Assembly (NCBI GenBank): GCA_950097015.1
Contig: CATNEN010000007.1
Location: 12,153,001-12,217,000, forward strand
Reading direction: 5' to 3'
From: Macrostomum hystrix
Taxonomy: Eukaryota; Platyhelminthes; Macrostomidae
Length of the DNA stretch: 64,000 bases
The number at the start of each line of letters is the position of its first letter. The stretch's first letter is position 1. Both the position numbers and the translations under genes were made by a program. This document shows positions 35,701 through 47,700 of the stretch, piece after piece. The notes under the pieces are model-generated. The model saw only the letters and a program-made list of their open reading frames with translations, was not told the origin of the DNA and ran no database searches.

Positions 35701-38700
35701 ATCTATAAAACAAAAGTTTTCAGAGTTAGAACAGAACCAACCCTCCCCACCCCTCCTCACATCGTGTTGGCACCTATCTTTCAACTCTTATAATGAAATC
35801 AGTTTTGACACCTCTTTTTGACAATTTAGAGTGAAGTGTATTCACACCTCTGCCCCACCACCCCACCCTCACTTTATTGATGACAAACTTGATTGCTTGT
35901 TACTAGTAGATGACAAATTGACCCAGCATTAAAGCGTGCCAATTGGCTATATGACAAAGTGTCCTACCTTCCAAGTGGATGACAAAGTTGTAAGATGACG
36001 AAGTGTCTAGGGTCCCAGCTTTAGGTTTAGATTAGAAAAATATAATTCTAATATACTAAGATTCTTTTTTCTTGCTTATATGTTACTTATTCTATAAGTT
36101 ATTGCTAGGGCCTAGCTAACATTGAACTTATTTAACTAACTGTAAACTTACAATGTAAGTATATATTAAGCAAAGTATACATGTAACTTACTGTATAAGA
36201 AATGCTAGCAGCCAGCTTTGGTTTCTTATATATTTCTTTCTTTATTATAGCCATTGACAAAATGACTGAGATGGGTTTGCCTTAATTCAGAATTTCTAAA
36301 TAGTTTGACGAAGTGGCCGAACTTGCTGATGTAATTATACTTATACTCCTAAAGAGACATAATTTGAATCTACCTTGTCTCTAACCTAGTTTTCTGCATG
36401 TGGCATTAGTAAATTTTATGGATAAATGTATAATGTTACATAGCTAGTATGCAGTTTCGAACATTTTTATAATTGATTATAATTTTTTACTTTACTCAAA
36501 TTTTATTATTTACTTAGCTCAGGACTAATAGTTTATAGCTACCATTGTTTAGGCTTAGATTACTATTTTTGTATAGCTTAGATCTTAACCAGAGTTGCTA
36601 AATCACTTTAAAAGTTAAAAGTGTAAAATATTTGTAGAAACAGTAGCATGTTATTTTGGATATTAAAATATTTATTACCCAAAGCACTAATCTTCCCTAT
36701 CACTGCATATCTGCCTCTAAACTCAGATTTTTTAATAATCTTTGAATAAATATAAACTTCAAGAAACCAAAAAAATATTTTAGTTTAGTTTACTGATGTT
36801 TCATAGTTCCTGATCAAATGGCCTTAAATTTTTTCATATATTTCGAGTGTTATTTCTTTAAAATCATAAGTGCTATAGAAAATGTTTAGCTCTTGAGATC
36901 TTGGATCTACCATGTATTATTTAGGTTTATTTTGCTGGAAAATGTGAAATATTCTATGGCATGTACTTTGTTGTATGCTACAATATTTTTGGGTTTATTA
37001 ATAAAGTAACTTCATTAGTTTTAGCAAGTTACTTCTACCTCTTAAACAGAAAGTAGAGTATACTTTATTCTTATATCTTACAAGCAAGTTCGTTGTCTAA
37101 GCCCTAAAAGGCCTAAATAAAAAACGATACTCAATGATTAAGTAAGGTATGTTTTGCCAGTTTTCTGCTGCTCACATTTCTATTCCTGATCGCCCACCAT
37201 ATGGAATCGGTATAAAATCCAGTATCCATGCAACAAAGCCACCATAGCTCACCTATCCCCCTATGGCCCTGCAATTCTTTAGTTCGCATTGTTGCTGCTC
37301 GCCGCCACAACGCCTGCGCCTACTGCCAAGCCAGAAGAGTCCAGGCTAGTCGAGCAGCCGGCCAATGCTAGCCAGGCCTCTCTAAGCCTCGGTTGCATCT
37401 TCCCTGGCAACAATTCCGACCGTGTCACTTACCTAGAGTGGCATGTGGGCGAGAAGGCCGTCTGCAAGCTGTTCCTGGAGAGAAAGCCGGTGGATGTCGG
37501 CGAATGCCGGCTCAAATTGCAGCCGCTCGACATCGGCATTAACAACACCGGCCTGCAGCTGCTGCTGGCCCCCGTACTGCCCAAGCATGAGGACCGCTAC
37601 CGCTGCTTGACCTACGAGAACTCCGCCTCCTACGAACTGATCACTCAGCTGCTGGTGCGAGGTGAGATTGCAGTAATTTTGTCTTGACTGGCAGTGAAAT
37701 AAATACCAGTTGTCTTACTGCTGACCTCTGACTACAAGTGCCTGAATAGAATAGAATAGTAGAAATTACGTCAAGCACAGTTAGCCAGACGGCGCTTCCA
37801 AGACTACAGGCGTATAGCTGTACAACCAGCAGCGAAGCTCACAGACAGATCCCAGTCTTCGCGTCCTCGTCCTGCCCCGCAGACCGGCCGTCGAAGCCAT
37901 CAAGCCTGCGCTGCTCGGACCACGGACCGGACTGGGCACGCCTGGACTGGGAGCCGCCCCGCCAGCTGCACCACCTGCCCGTTGATCGATACGAAGTGGC
38001 CAGCTGGCCCTCCGAGTCAGACTCAGAGCCTCCCGCCGATGTTGCCTGGTCCGGCTGGAGCAATGCCACCACTCGCCTGCACCTGGTGTCCGGCTTGTCT
38101 GCCTACAGCTTTTACTGCTTTGCTGTGCGCGCCATCAACTCCATTGGTGCCGGGCCGCCTGCCGTCGCCTGCGGAGTCCGCACCCTGGAGCTGCCGCCTG
38201 AGGCGGACGCGTTCTCCTTCAAGCTGCTCCGCGCCTCGGCCACTGTGGCCTCTTTCCTCGCCGCCTACAAGCCCGAGCGGCTGCGCGGACGCCTGGACTA
38301 CGTGCAGCTCAGCTTCCAATGCCTGCGGTTTCGAGAGCTCAGCGCCGCCTACGCGCCCACGCATCGGCCGCCGAGGATTGAATCGAGGCTAGATGCATTC
38401 GTAAAATTCGAAAAGGTGAGACTGAAAGGCGCCTCACAATTATAGCAATTTGTTTTATAATCCCTAATGTTTTATATCTTAGGGCACAATTCTCATATTA
38501 AGGCTTTCTGCTCTTTTCTCCTGTCTTCAAGATCTCAACTGCCAAGTTTTTATTTCACCATTTTAACATCTCACCCCGCAATCTCAACATCTCACCCCAC
38601 AATCTCTAAAATCCCACCCCGCAGTCTCTAACATTCCTACTCAAATATCTAACACCCACAAAGCAGTTTAGACTTTCCCTCATAATGTAATATTTATTTA

Positions 38701-41700
38701 TTAAGTACGCTTGCAATCGCTTCATGGTGATCATTGCGACGTCTCATGATCATTCCCCAGGAGGTTCTCGCAGACAAGCTGCAGCCCTACTGCCAGTACA
38801 ACCTGTCCTACATGGTCGTCACCAGCCACAATGTGCCGGCCCACGGCTTCCTTCTCTTCAACACAACTGAAGACTGTGAGTGCGACCTGCTATTTTGGTT
38901 AGCTTTATTCGTGTCTTAACTTAGGTCAATAGCTAGCCTCTTAAACTTGCTGTTTATAATATATTATTGGTTCATAATTGCACCCAAAATGGTGCGCTTT
39001 GGTTGCTCTGCATTCTCAAACAATCTCTCCTTGGTTGGCCTATTCCGCCACCGCCAGTGGCCCCAGCGCCAATCCTGTCGCTGGTCAGGCAGCTGCAGTT
39101 CGACACGAACGCCACCCTGACTTGGAACATGGCACGCCGCGTCCCCGGCCACGTGCTGCTCCATCGCGTTCGCTTCCATGGTGTTGGGCTGGACATTGAG
39201 CAGCGTGAGCTGAACGTGTCCTCCATCAGCCAACAAGTGCTGCTGACCAACCTGCAGCCTAACACTGAGTACCGGGTCACCGTGGCCGCCATCACCGGCA
39301 TGGGCGCTGGCGCGGAGTCGAATGAGGCCGGGCTGCTCACCGACCCCAGCTGGCCGAGTCCGCCCCGGCAGGTTCAGGTGGAGACGAGCTTCACAGCCGG
39401 AGCCGTCGTCTCCTGGGCGCTCAGCGAATTCAACCTGCAGCCGCCAGAGTCCAGCAGCATCGTCGCCACCTCATTGCCGATGACCTACCCTCAGTCTCTG
39501 CTCACCTTCAGCATCAGCTGGCGCTTCGTCGACTCGTTTGACTCTTCAACCGCCGGAATCGGACGCGTGAACACCGGCCCCATGAGCAGCATGGGGGGCT
39601 GCAAGTGCATCGCCGAATCCTGGCTGCCGCGGTCTAACGTCACGCCCTGCCGGTTGCAGCACGATAGGCTATGCGTGAGTCCAGAATTTGTGTAAAAGCT
39701 CCGCGCGTGAGTTCCACTCGCCTTAAATGCTGATGCAGAACAGTTAGGGCACCAAATGCAGCGTGGTGCGAATTGAAGATCCTCAGTGGATCTGAGACCC
39801 CCTGTTTACAACGCCCGGCTTCTTCCCTCGCAGGTTTTAATCCCGTGGTCGGATCTGGCCGCTGTCAGCTCGCCGCCCCACAACGGCGACGTAATCACCC
39901 GGCTGCGCATCGAGGTGCGCAGCGTCGGCCTGGCCAGGTTTTCAAACGATCCGCTCTATCCCGGACACGCGTCGGAATGCGCGTTGGACATTCCGACCGC
40001 TTACCTGTTTACCACGCCCGTTTTAGCGGCTTCACTGCCGTTAGACCGGTCCGTGATTGTTGGCATCATTGTGGGCGGCTGCATTGTGCTTCTGGCCGTG
40101 GCTGTCATCACATTCTTGGTGTGGAAGTGGCTCTGCAGCCACCGCGGCTATCGACGGCCGTTCGCCGCCGGCACGGAGACGCTCGAGTTTCTGGGTAAGC
40201 GCAGCTCGCAGATTTTGTCATGTCAAGCTGGACATTGGTCATGGCCCATTAAGCATTGGTCATATCAGGGTTGGTGTTGGTCATGGCCCATTAAGCATTG
40301 GTCATATCAGGGTTGGTGTTGGTCATGGCCCATTAAGCATTGGTCATATCAGGGTTGGTGTTGGTCATGGCCCATTAAGCATTGGTCATATCAGGGTTGG
40401 TGTTGGTCATGGCCCATTAAGCATTGGTCATATCAGGGTTGGTGTTGGTCATGGCCCATTAAGGATTGGTCATATCAGGGTTGGTGGTGGTCATGGCCCA
40501 TTAAGGATTGATCATATCAGGGTTGGTGTTGGTCATGGCCCATTAAGGATTGGTCATATCAGGGTTGGGTCGGATCATAGCTGAGTTCAAAAATTGCATC
40601 CGGTTAATCAATTTGCCACCCGCAGAGCATGAGTACAATGGCTCCCGCAACTCCGGCTCCCGGCCGCAGTTTCGGCCGTACAGCCAGACGGAGTTTAAAG
40701 CGCTGAGCATTCCAGAGTTCAGGGAGCACGTGCTGGCCAGTCACGCCAACGACAACTCCGCCTTCCAGATGCAGTTCGATGATGTGCAGCGGTCCACACA
40801 CAGGGACTGGCCCGCTTCTTATTGGAAACTGCAGGAGAACCTGCCAAAGAACAGATACACAGATATATATCCATGTGAGTGCGCCTACTTTTGCTGATCC
40901 CTAGGCTCAGGCTGTGACTGCCAGCCTCCCAGATCCTCAGGCTGTGACTGCCAGCCTCCCAGATCCTCAGGCTGTGACTGCCAGCCTCCCAGATCCTCAG
41001 GCTGTGACTGCCAGCCTCCCAGATCCTCAGGTTGTGACTGCCAGCCTCCCAGATCCTCAGGTTGTGACTGCCAGCCTCCCAGATCCTCAGGCTGTGACTG
41101 CCAGCCTCCCAGATCCTCAGGCTGTGACTGCCAGCCTCCCAGATCCTCAGGTTGTGACTGCCAGCCTCCCAGATCCTCAGGCTGTGACTGCCAGCCTCCC
41201 AGATCCTCAGGCTGTGACTGCCAGCCTCCCAGATCCTCAGGTTGTGACTGCCAGCCTCCCAGATCCTCAGGTTGTGACTGCCAGCCTCCCAGATCCTCAG
41301 GCTGTGACTGCCAGCCTCCCAGATCCTCAGGCTGTGACTGCCAGCCTCCCAGATCCTCAGGCTGTGACTGCCAGCCTCCCAGATCCTCAGGCTGTGACTG
41401 CCATCCTCCCAGATCCTCAGGCTGTGACTGCCATTTCCTAAATCCCCAGGCTTTGCTTACCAAACTGTGACATAGTGAGCAGGCGCCTCTTTCGCTAGAT
41501 AGGCCCTCACACCCGCCGCATGTGGCAATCATTGCAGACGATCACACGCGGGTGATTTTGTTCAGCAACAGCGGCAAGCGGCGCGGCGACTACATCAATG
41601 CCAACTATGTTGATGTGAGCTCGCCCTTGATTCTTATCAACTGAATATTGTAAGGCGTTTCATGTTGTGCCAGCAATTTCACTCGATCCCACCAACCCAC

Positions 41701-44700
41701 TGCCCAGGGCTACCACCTGCCCAAGGCCTACATCGCCTGCCAGGGCCCCCTACCAGGAACATTCGACGACTTCTGGCTGATGGTTTGGGAGAACAAGAGC
41801 AGCGTCGTGGTCATGATCTCCAACTTTGTGGAGCGCGGACGGGTGAGCGAAGGAAGGTCCTGGGATTCTGAATGGGATTATATGACGGTTTTGTAAAATT
41901 TCAAATATGATTTTGTGAGATTCTGAATGCGATTTTTTGAGATTCTGAGTGAGATTTTTTAAGAATCTGAATAAGATTTTATGAGATTCCGAATGAGATT
42001 TTGTGAGATTCTGAATGAGATTTCGTGAGTCTGAATGGGATTTTCCCTGGCTTCCGCAGCGCAAGTGCGACCAGTACTGGCCAAGCAGCGGGTCGCAGAC
42101 CTACGGCCACATCGCGGTGAAGTTCCTGAGCCAGGCCAGCAAGGCCGCCTACTGCCTGCGCGTGTTCAGCATTCGCGACACCCGGGCCAAGAAGTCGGTC
42201 AAGGAGCGCCTGGTGCACCACTACCTGTACTCTGAGTGGCCTGACTACGGTGTGCCGCAGTACCCCCTGCCAGTGCTCAACTTTGTGCAAAAGTCCATTC
42301 AGTCATCCGACGATGCTGGACCCATTGTGGTGCACTGCAGGTAAGCGGAATTTATTCTGGAGCCAATGATGCGCCGAACACTCGATGTTCTCAAGGCCAC
42401 TAAAGTACAGTGGGGTTATTGACACCTGTCCACCCGCAGCGCCGGAGTGGGCCGCACCGGCACCTTCATCTGCATTGAGGCGCAGATCCGGCAGATCCAG
42501 CAGGAGAAGACGGTGAACGTGCGCGGATTCCTTGAACACATTCGGCAGCAGCGAATGCGCCTGGTGCAAACTGAGGAGCAGTACGTTTTCATTCACGACG
42601 TCCTGCTGGAGTATCTGCTCTGCCCTGAGCGGGAGGTGTCCAGGGACCAGCTGCCCGGCTACATCAAGGGACTGTACGAACCCGGACCCTGCGGCTGCAG
42701 CAGACTGGAAACCCAGTATCAGGTTTGTATGCCTTCCTAACTAGTTTACTTTGCCTAGCTTCCACAATGATTATAATCCCCAGCTTCCACACTGATCATA
42801 ATCCCCATTTTCCACAATGATCATAATCCCCATTTTCCACAATGATCAAAATCCCTATTTTCCACAATGATCATAATCCCCATTTTCCACAACGATCATA
42901 ATCTCCATTTTCCACAATGATCATAATCCCCATTTTCAGCAATAATCATAATCCCCAGATTCCTCAATAATCATAATCCCAATTTTCCACAATGATCAAA
43001 ATCCCCATTTTCAGCAATAATCATAATCCCCAGATTTCTCAATAATCATAATCCCAATTTTCCACAATGATCATAATCCCCATTTTCCGCAATGATCATA
43101 ATCCCCATTTTCCACAATAATCATAATCCCCAGATTCCTCAATAATCATAATCCCAATTTTCCACAATGATCATAATCCCCATTTTCCACAATGATCATA
43201 ATCCCCATTTTCCACAATGATCAAAATCCCCATTTTCCACAATAATCATAATCCCCAGATTCCTCAATAATCATAATCCCAATTTTCCACAATGATCATA
43301 ATCCCCATTTTCCGCAATGATCATAATCCCCAGATTCCTCAATAATCATAATCCCAATTTTCCACAATGATCATAATCCCCAGATTCCTCAATAATCATA
43401 ATCCCAATTTTCCACAATGATCATAATCCCTATTTTCCGCAATGATCATAATCCCCAGATTCCTCAATAGTCATAATCCCAATTTTCCACAATGATCATA
43501 ATCCCTATTTTCCGCAATGATCATAATCCCCATTTTCCACAATGATCATAATCCCCGGCTTGCAATCCTACAAGTCCTCATCTGCAGCAATGTTCCTGTG
43601 AACAGTTTCCACGCCCCACCCCGTCCGCAGCTGTGTGTTTCCAGTCGGCCGTCGGCCAACGATTTCATCTCGGCCCGGAAGCCGTGCAACGCGCGCAAGA
43701 ACCGCACCGTCCTGCCCAGTGAGTTGGCCCCGGGCCTCCGCTGTGTCCGTCAGATTTTCAATTGTGCTTCATGAGTGTCCCACCTGATTCACTTTTTATT
43801 TTACCTTTCAGTTGAGGCTCGGCGCGTCAAGCTCACGGCTGAGCCGGGAATCGAAGGCTCCGATTTTATCAATGCGTCACATCTGCATGTGAGTATACCG
43901 TGCTCAAGCTCCCAGCTCACCGCTTCTTGCTAGCATTGGGAATGGGAGTTTAGACTGGACTGGGTGGGAATGGGAGTTTAGACTGGACTGGGTGGGAATG
44001 GGAGTTTAGACTGGACTGGGTGGGAATGGGAGTTTAGACTGTACTGGATGGGAATGGGAGTTTAGACTGTACTGGATGGGAATGGGAGTTTAGACTGGAC
44101 TGGGTGGGAATGGGAGTTTAGACTGGACTGGGTGGGAATGGGAGTTTAGACTGGACTGGGTGGGAATGGGAGTTTAGACTGGACTGATTGGGAATGGGAG
44201 TTTAGACTGTACTGGGTGGGAATGGGAGTTTAGACTGGACTGGGTGGGAATGTGAGTTTAGACTGGACTGGGTGGGAATGGGAGTTTAGACTGGACTGGG
44301 TGGGAATGGGAGTTTAGACTGGACTGGGTGGGAATGGGAGTTTAGACTGGACTGGGTGGGAATGGGAGTTTAGACTGGACTGGGTGGGAATGGGAGTTTA
44401 GACTGGACTGGGTGGGAATGGGAGTTTAGACTGGACTGATTGGGAATGGGAGTTTAGACTGTACTGGGTGGGAATGGGAGTTTAGACTGGACTGGGTGGG
44501 AATGTGAGTTTAGACTGGACTGGGTGGGAATGGGAGTTTAGACTGGACTGGGTGGGAATGGGAGTTTAGACTGGACTGGGTGGGAATGGGAGTTTAGACT
44601 GGACTGGGTGGGAATGGGAGTTTAGACTGGACTGGGTGGGAATGGGAGTTTAGACTGGACTGAGTGGGAATGGGAGTTTAGACTGGACTGAGTGGGAATG

Positions 44701-47700
44701 GGAGTTTAGACTGGACTGAGTGGGAATTGGAGTTTAGACTGGACTGGGTGGGAATGGGAGTTTAGACTGGACTGAGTGGGAATGGGAGTTTAGACTGGAC
44801 TGGGTGGGAATGGGAGTTTAGACTGGACTGGGTGGGAACGGGAGTTTAGACTGGATTGGGTGGGAATGGGAGTTTAGACTGGACTGGGTGGGAATGGGAG
44901 TTTAGACTGGACTGGGTGGGAATAGGAGTTTAGACTGGACTGGGTGGGAATGGGAGTTTAGACTGGACTGGGTGGGAACGGGAGTTTAGACTGGACTGGG
45001 TGGGAATGGGAGTTTAGGCTGGATTGGGTGGGAATGGGAGTTTAAGCTTCATCGAGCCGCACCATACCACTTCAGGGCTACTTCTCAATAAATGAGTACA
45101 TTGTTACCCAGCACCCGCTGGAGGAGACTGTGTTCGACTTCCTGAAGATGATCTGGGACCACAACTGCTCGACGGTCGTCTGGGTGTACAACGAGGAGCC
45201 GCCTGAAGGGCCGCTGCCCCGCATTTGGCCAACACACGAGGACGACATGCGGGAAACTGAGTACCTGCAGCTGTACTTCCGGTGAGCTGCTGCCTAAGCC
45301 TGCTGAACACAGAGGATCCGAAATATCGCTTAAATAGCTCCTGACTGTGCCCTTCCCGCCCCGCAGTAACGAGGAAGAATTCCCATTCGCCACTCGCCGC
45401 GAATTCCTGATGGCCACAAAGCGCGACGATTACAGTCTTGTGGTCTCTCTGTGGACGCTGAAGCGCTGGCCGGAGCTGCTCGGCCAGGCCTTGGAGATGA
45501 TGCGGCTGGTTGGCGCGGTCTCCGAGCGCAGGGTGCCGCCGGTTTCTCCTCTCATCGTGATGGACACGTGAGAAAGCTTATCTGCACCGCTCTGCCACTC
45601 ACCCCACGTTGTGGGTTGCATTTGTTAGGGTTGCAACTATGGGTTGCAGCTGTTGTGGGTTGCAGCTATGGGTTGCAGCTGTTATGGGTTGCAGCTATGG
45701 GTTGCAGCTATGGGTTGCAGCTGTTGTGGGTTGCAGCTGTTATGGGTTGCAGCTGTTATGGGTTGCAGCTGTTGTGGGTTGCAGCTGTTATGGGTTGCAG
45801 CTGTTATGGGTTGCAGCTGTTATGGGCTGCAGCTGTTATGGGTTGCAGCTGTTGTGGGTTGCAGCTGTTATGGGTTGCAGCTGTTATGGGTTGCAGCTAT
45901 GGGTTGCAGCTATGGGTTGCAGCTGTTGTGGGTTGCATTTGTTAGGGTTGCAACTATGGGTTGCAGCTGTTGTTTGTTGCAGCTGTTGTGGGTTGCATTT
46001 GTTATGGGTTGCAGCTGTTATGGGTTGCAGCTATGGGTTGCAGCTGTTATGGGTTGTAGCTATGGGTTGCAGCTGTTGTGGGTTGCAGCTGTTATGGGTT
46101 GCAGCTATGGGTTGCAGCTATGGGTTGCAGCTGTTATGGGTTGCAGCTGTTGCGGGTTGCAGCTGTTATGGGTTGCAGCTATGGGTTGCAGCTATGGGTT
46201 GCAGCTGTTGCGGGTTGCAACTGTTGTGCAATTATGATACGGGGAGCTACCCAGTGAGCCACCATCCCCGTCCGCTCTCTCCAGCTACGGCAGCAGTCAC
46301 GCTGGCATCTTCTGCGCCCTGTACACCCTGTATCACCAGCTGCTGCTGGAGGACTCTGCCGATGTGTACTCGCTGTTCAAACTATACCATCTGCAGCGGC
46401 CAGGCGTGTTCAACACCCCGGTAAGTGTCGACTCAAATTTCTTTCTCAACTGATCTGAGCATCATGGGCTGAGTTGATCTAAAGACTGCGTACAGCTAGC
46501 CTTTCAGTCCATGGACTGGGGATTCCACACGCCTAAAAGTCTCCCCCAGCTAATACGGGTACCCCAAGAAAACGAATTGTTTTTTGCTGTGATTCGAACC
46601 CCAGACTTCTTGGTCAGAAGTCCAAAGCTCTAACCTGCTGGGCTAAAACTTGCATAATATTTTAATTATGCTCAATAATTACATTGATAAGAATGCTTGC
46701 ACTGAGCACATTTGTTACTTAGCTAGGTAGACAGGCAGGCAGGTGGGTAAACATATTGTTTATACAAATGTACCAGCAAAGTTATTAATTAATCAGCCGA
46801 GCTTGTAGGGTTTTAGCCTTGTGGTTAGAGCGTCGGACTCACGACTTGAAGGTCGGGGGTTCGATTCCCGTCTCCACTGGAACAATTTGTGTCCTTTAAC
46901 AAGACACTTGTTAGACACTTTAACTCTGCATAGCTTCAGTTCACCCAGCTGATAGATAGGTGCTTCATTTCACCCAGCTGTTAGATAGGTGCTTCATTTC
47001 ACCCAGCTGTTAGATAGGTGCTTCATTTCACCCAGCTGTTAGATAGGTGCTTCATTTCACCCAGCTGTTAGATAGGTGCTTCATTTTACCCAGCTGTTAG
47101 ATAGGTGCTTCAGTTCACCCAGCTGTTAGATAGGTGCTTCAGTTCACCCAGCTGTTAGATAGGTGCTTCATTTTACCCAGCTGTTAGATAGGTGCTTCAG
47201 TTCACCCAGCTGTTAGATAGGTGCTTCAGTTCACCCAGCTGTTAGATAGGTGCTTCATTTTACCCAGCTGTTAGATAGGTGCTTCATTTTACCCAGCTGT
47301 TAGATAGGTGCTTCAGTTCACCCAGCTGTTAGATAGGTGCTTCATTTTACCCAGCTGTTAGATAGGTGCTTCAGTTCACCCAGCTGTTAGATAGGTGCTT
47401 CATTTTACCCAGCTGTTAGATAGGTGCTTCAGTTCACCCAGCTGTTAGATAGGTGCTTCATTTTACCCAGCTGTTAGATAGGTGCTTCATTTTACCCAGC
47501 TGTTAGATAGGTGCTTCAGTTCACCCAGCTGTTAGATAGGTGCTTCATTTTACCCAGCTGTTAGATAGGTGCTTCAGTTCACCCAGCTGTTAGATAGGTG
47601 CTTCATTTTACCCAGCTGTTAGATAGGTGCTTCAGTTCACCCAGCTGTTAGATAGGTGCTTCAGTTCACCCAGCTGTTAGATAGGTGCTTCAGTTCACCC

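Noticed and set aside
46814-46886. Functional tRNA gene
   Set aside because: A and B boxes are good but the acceptor and anticodon stems do not pair, and SINE body sequence follows directly.
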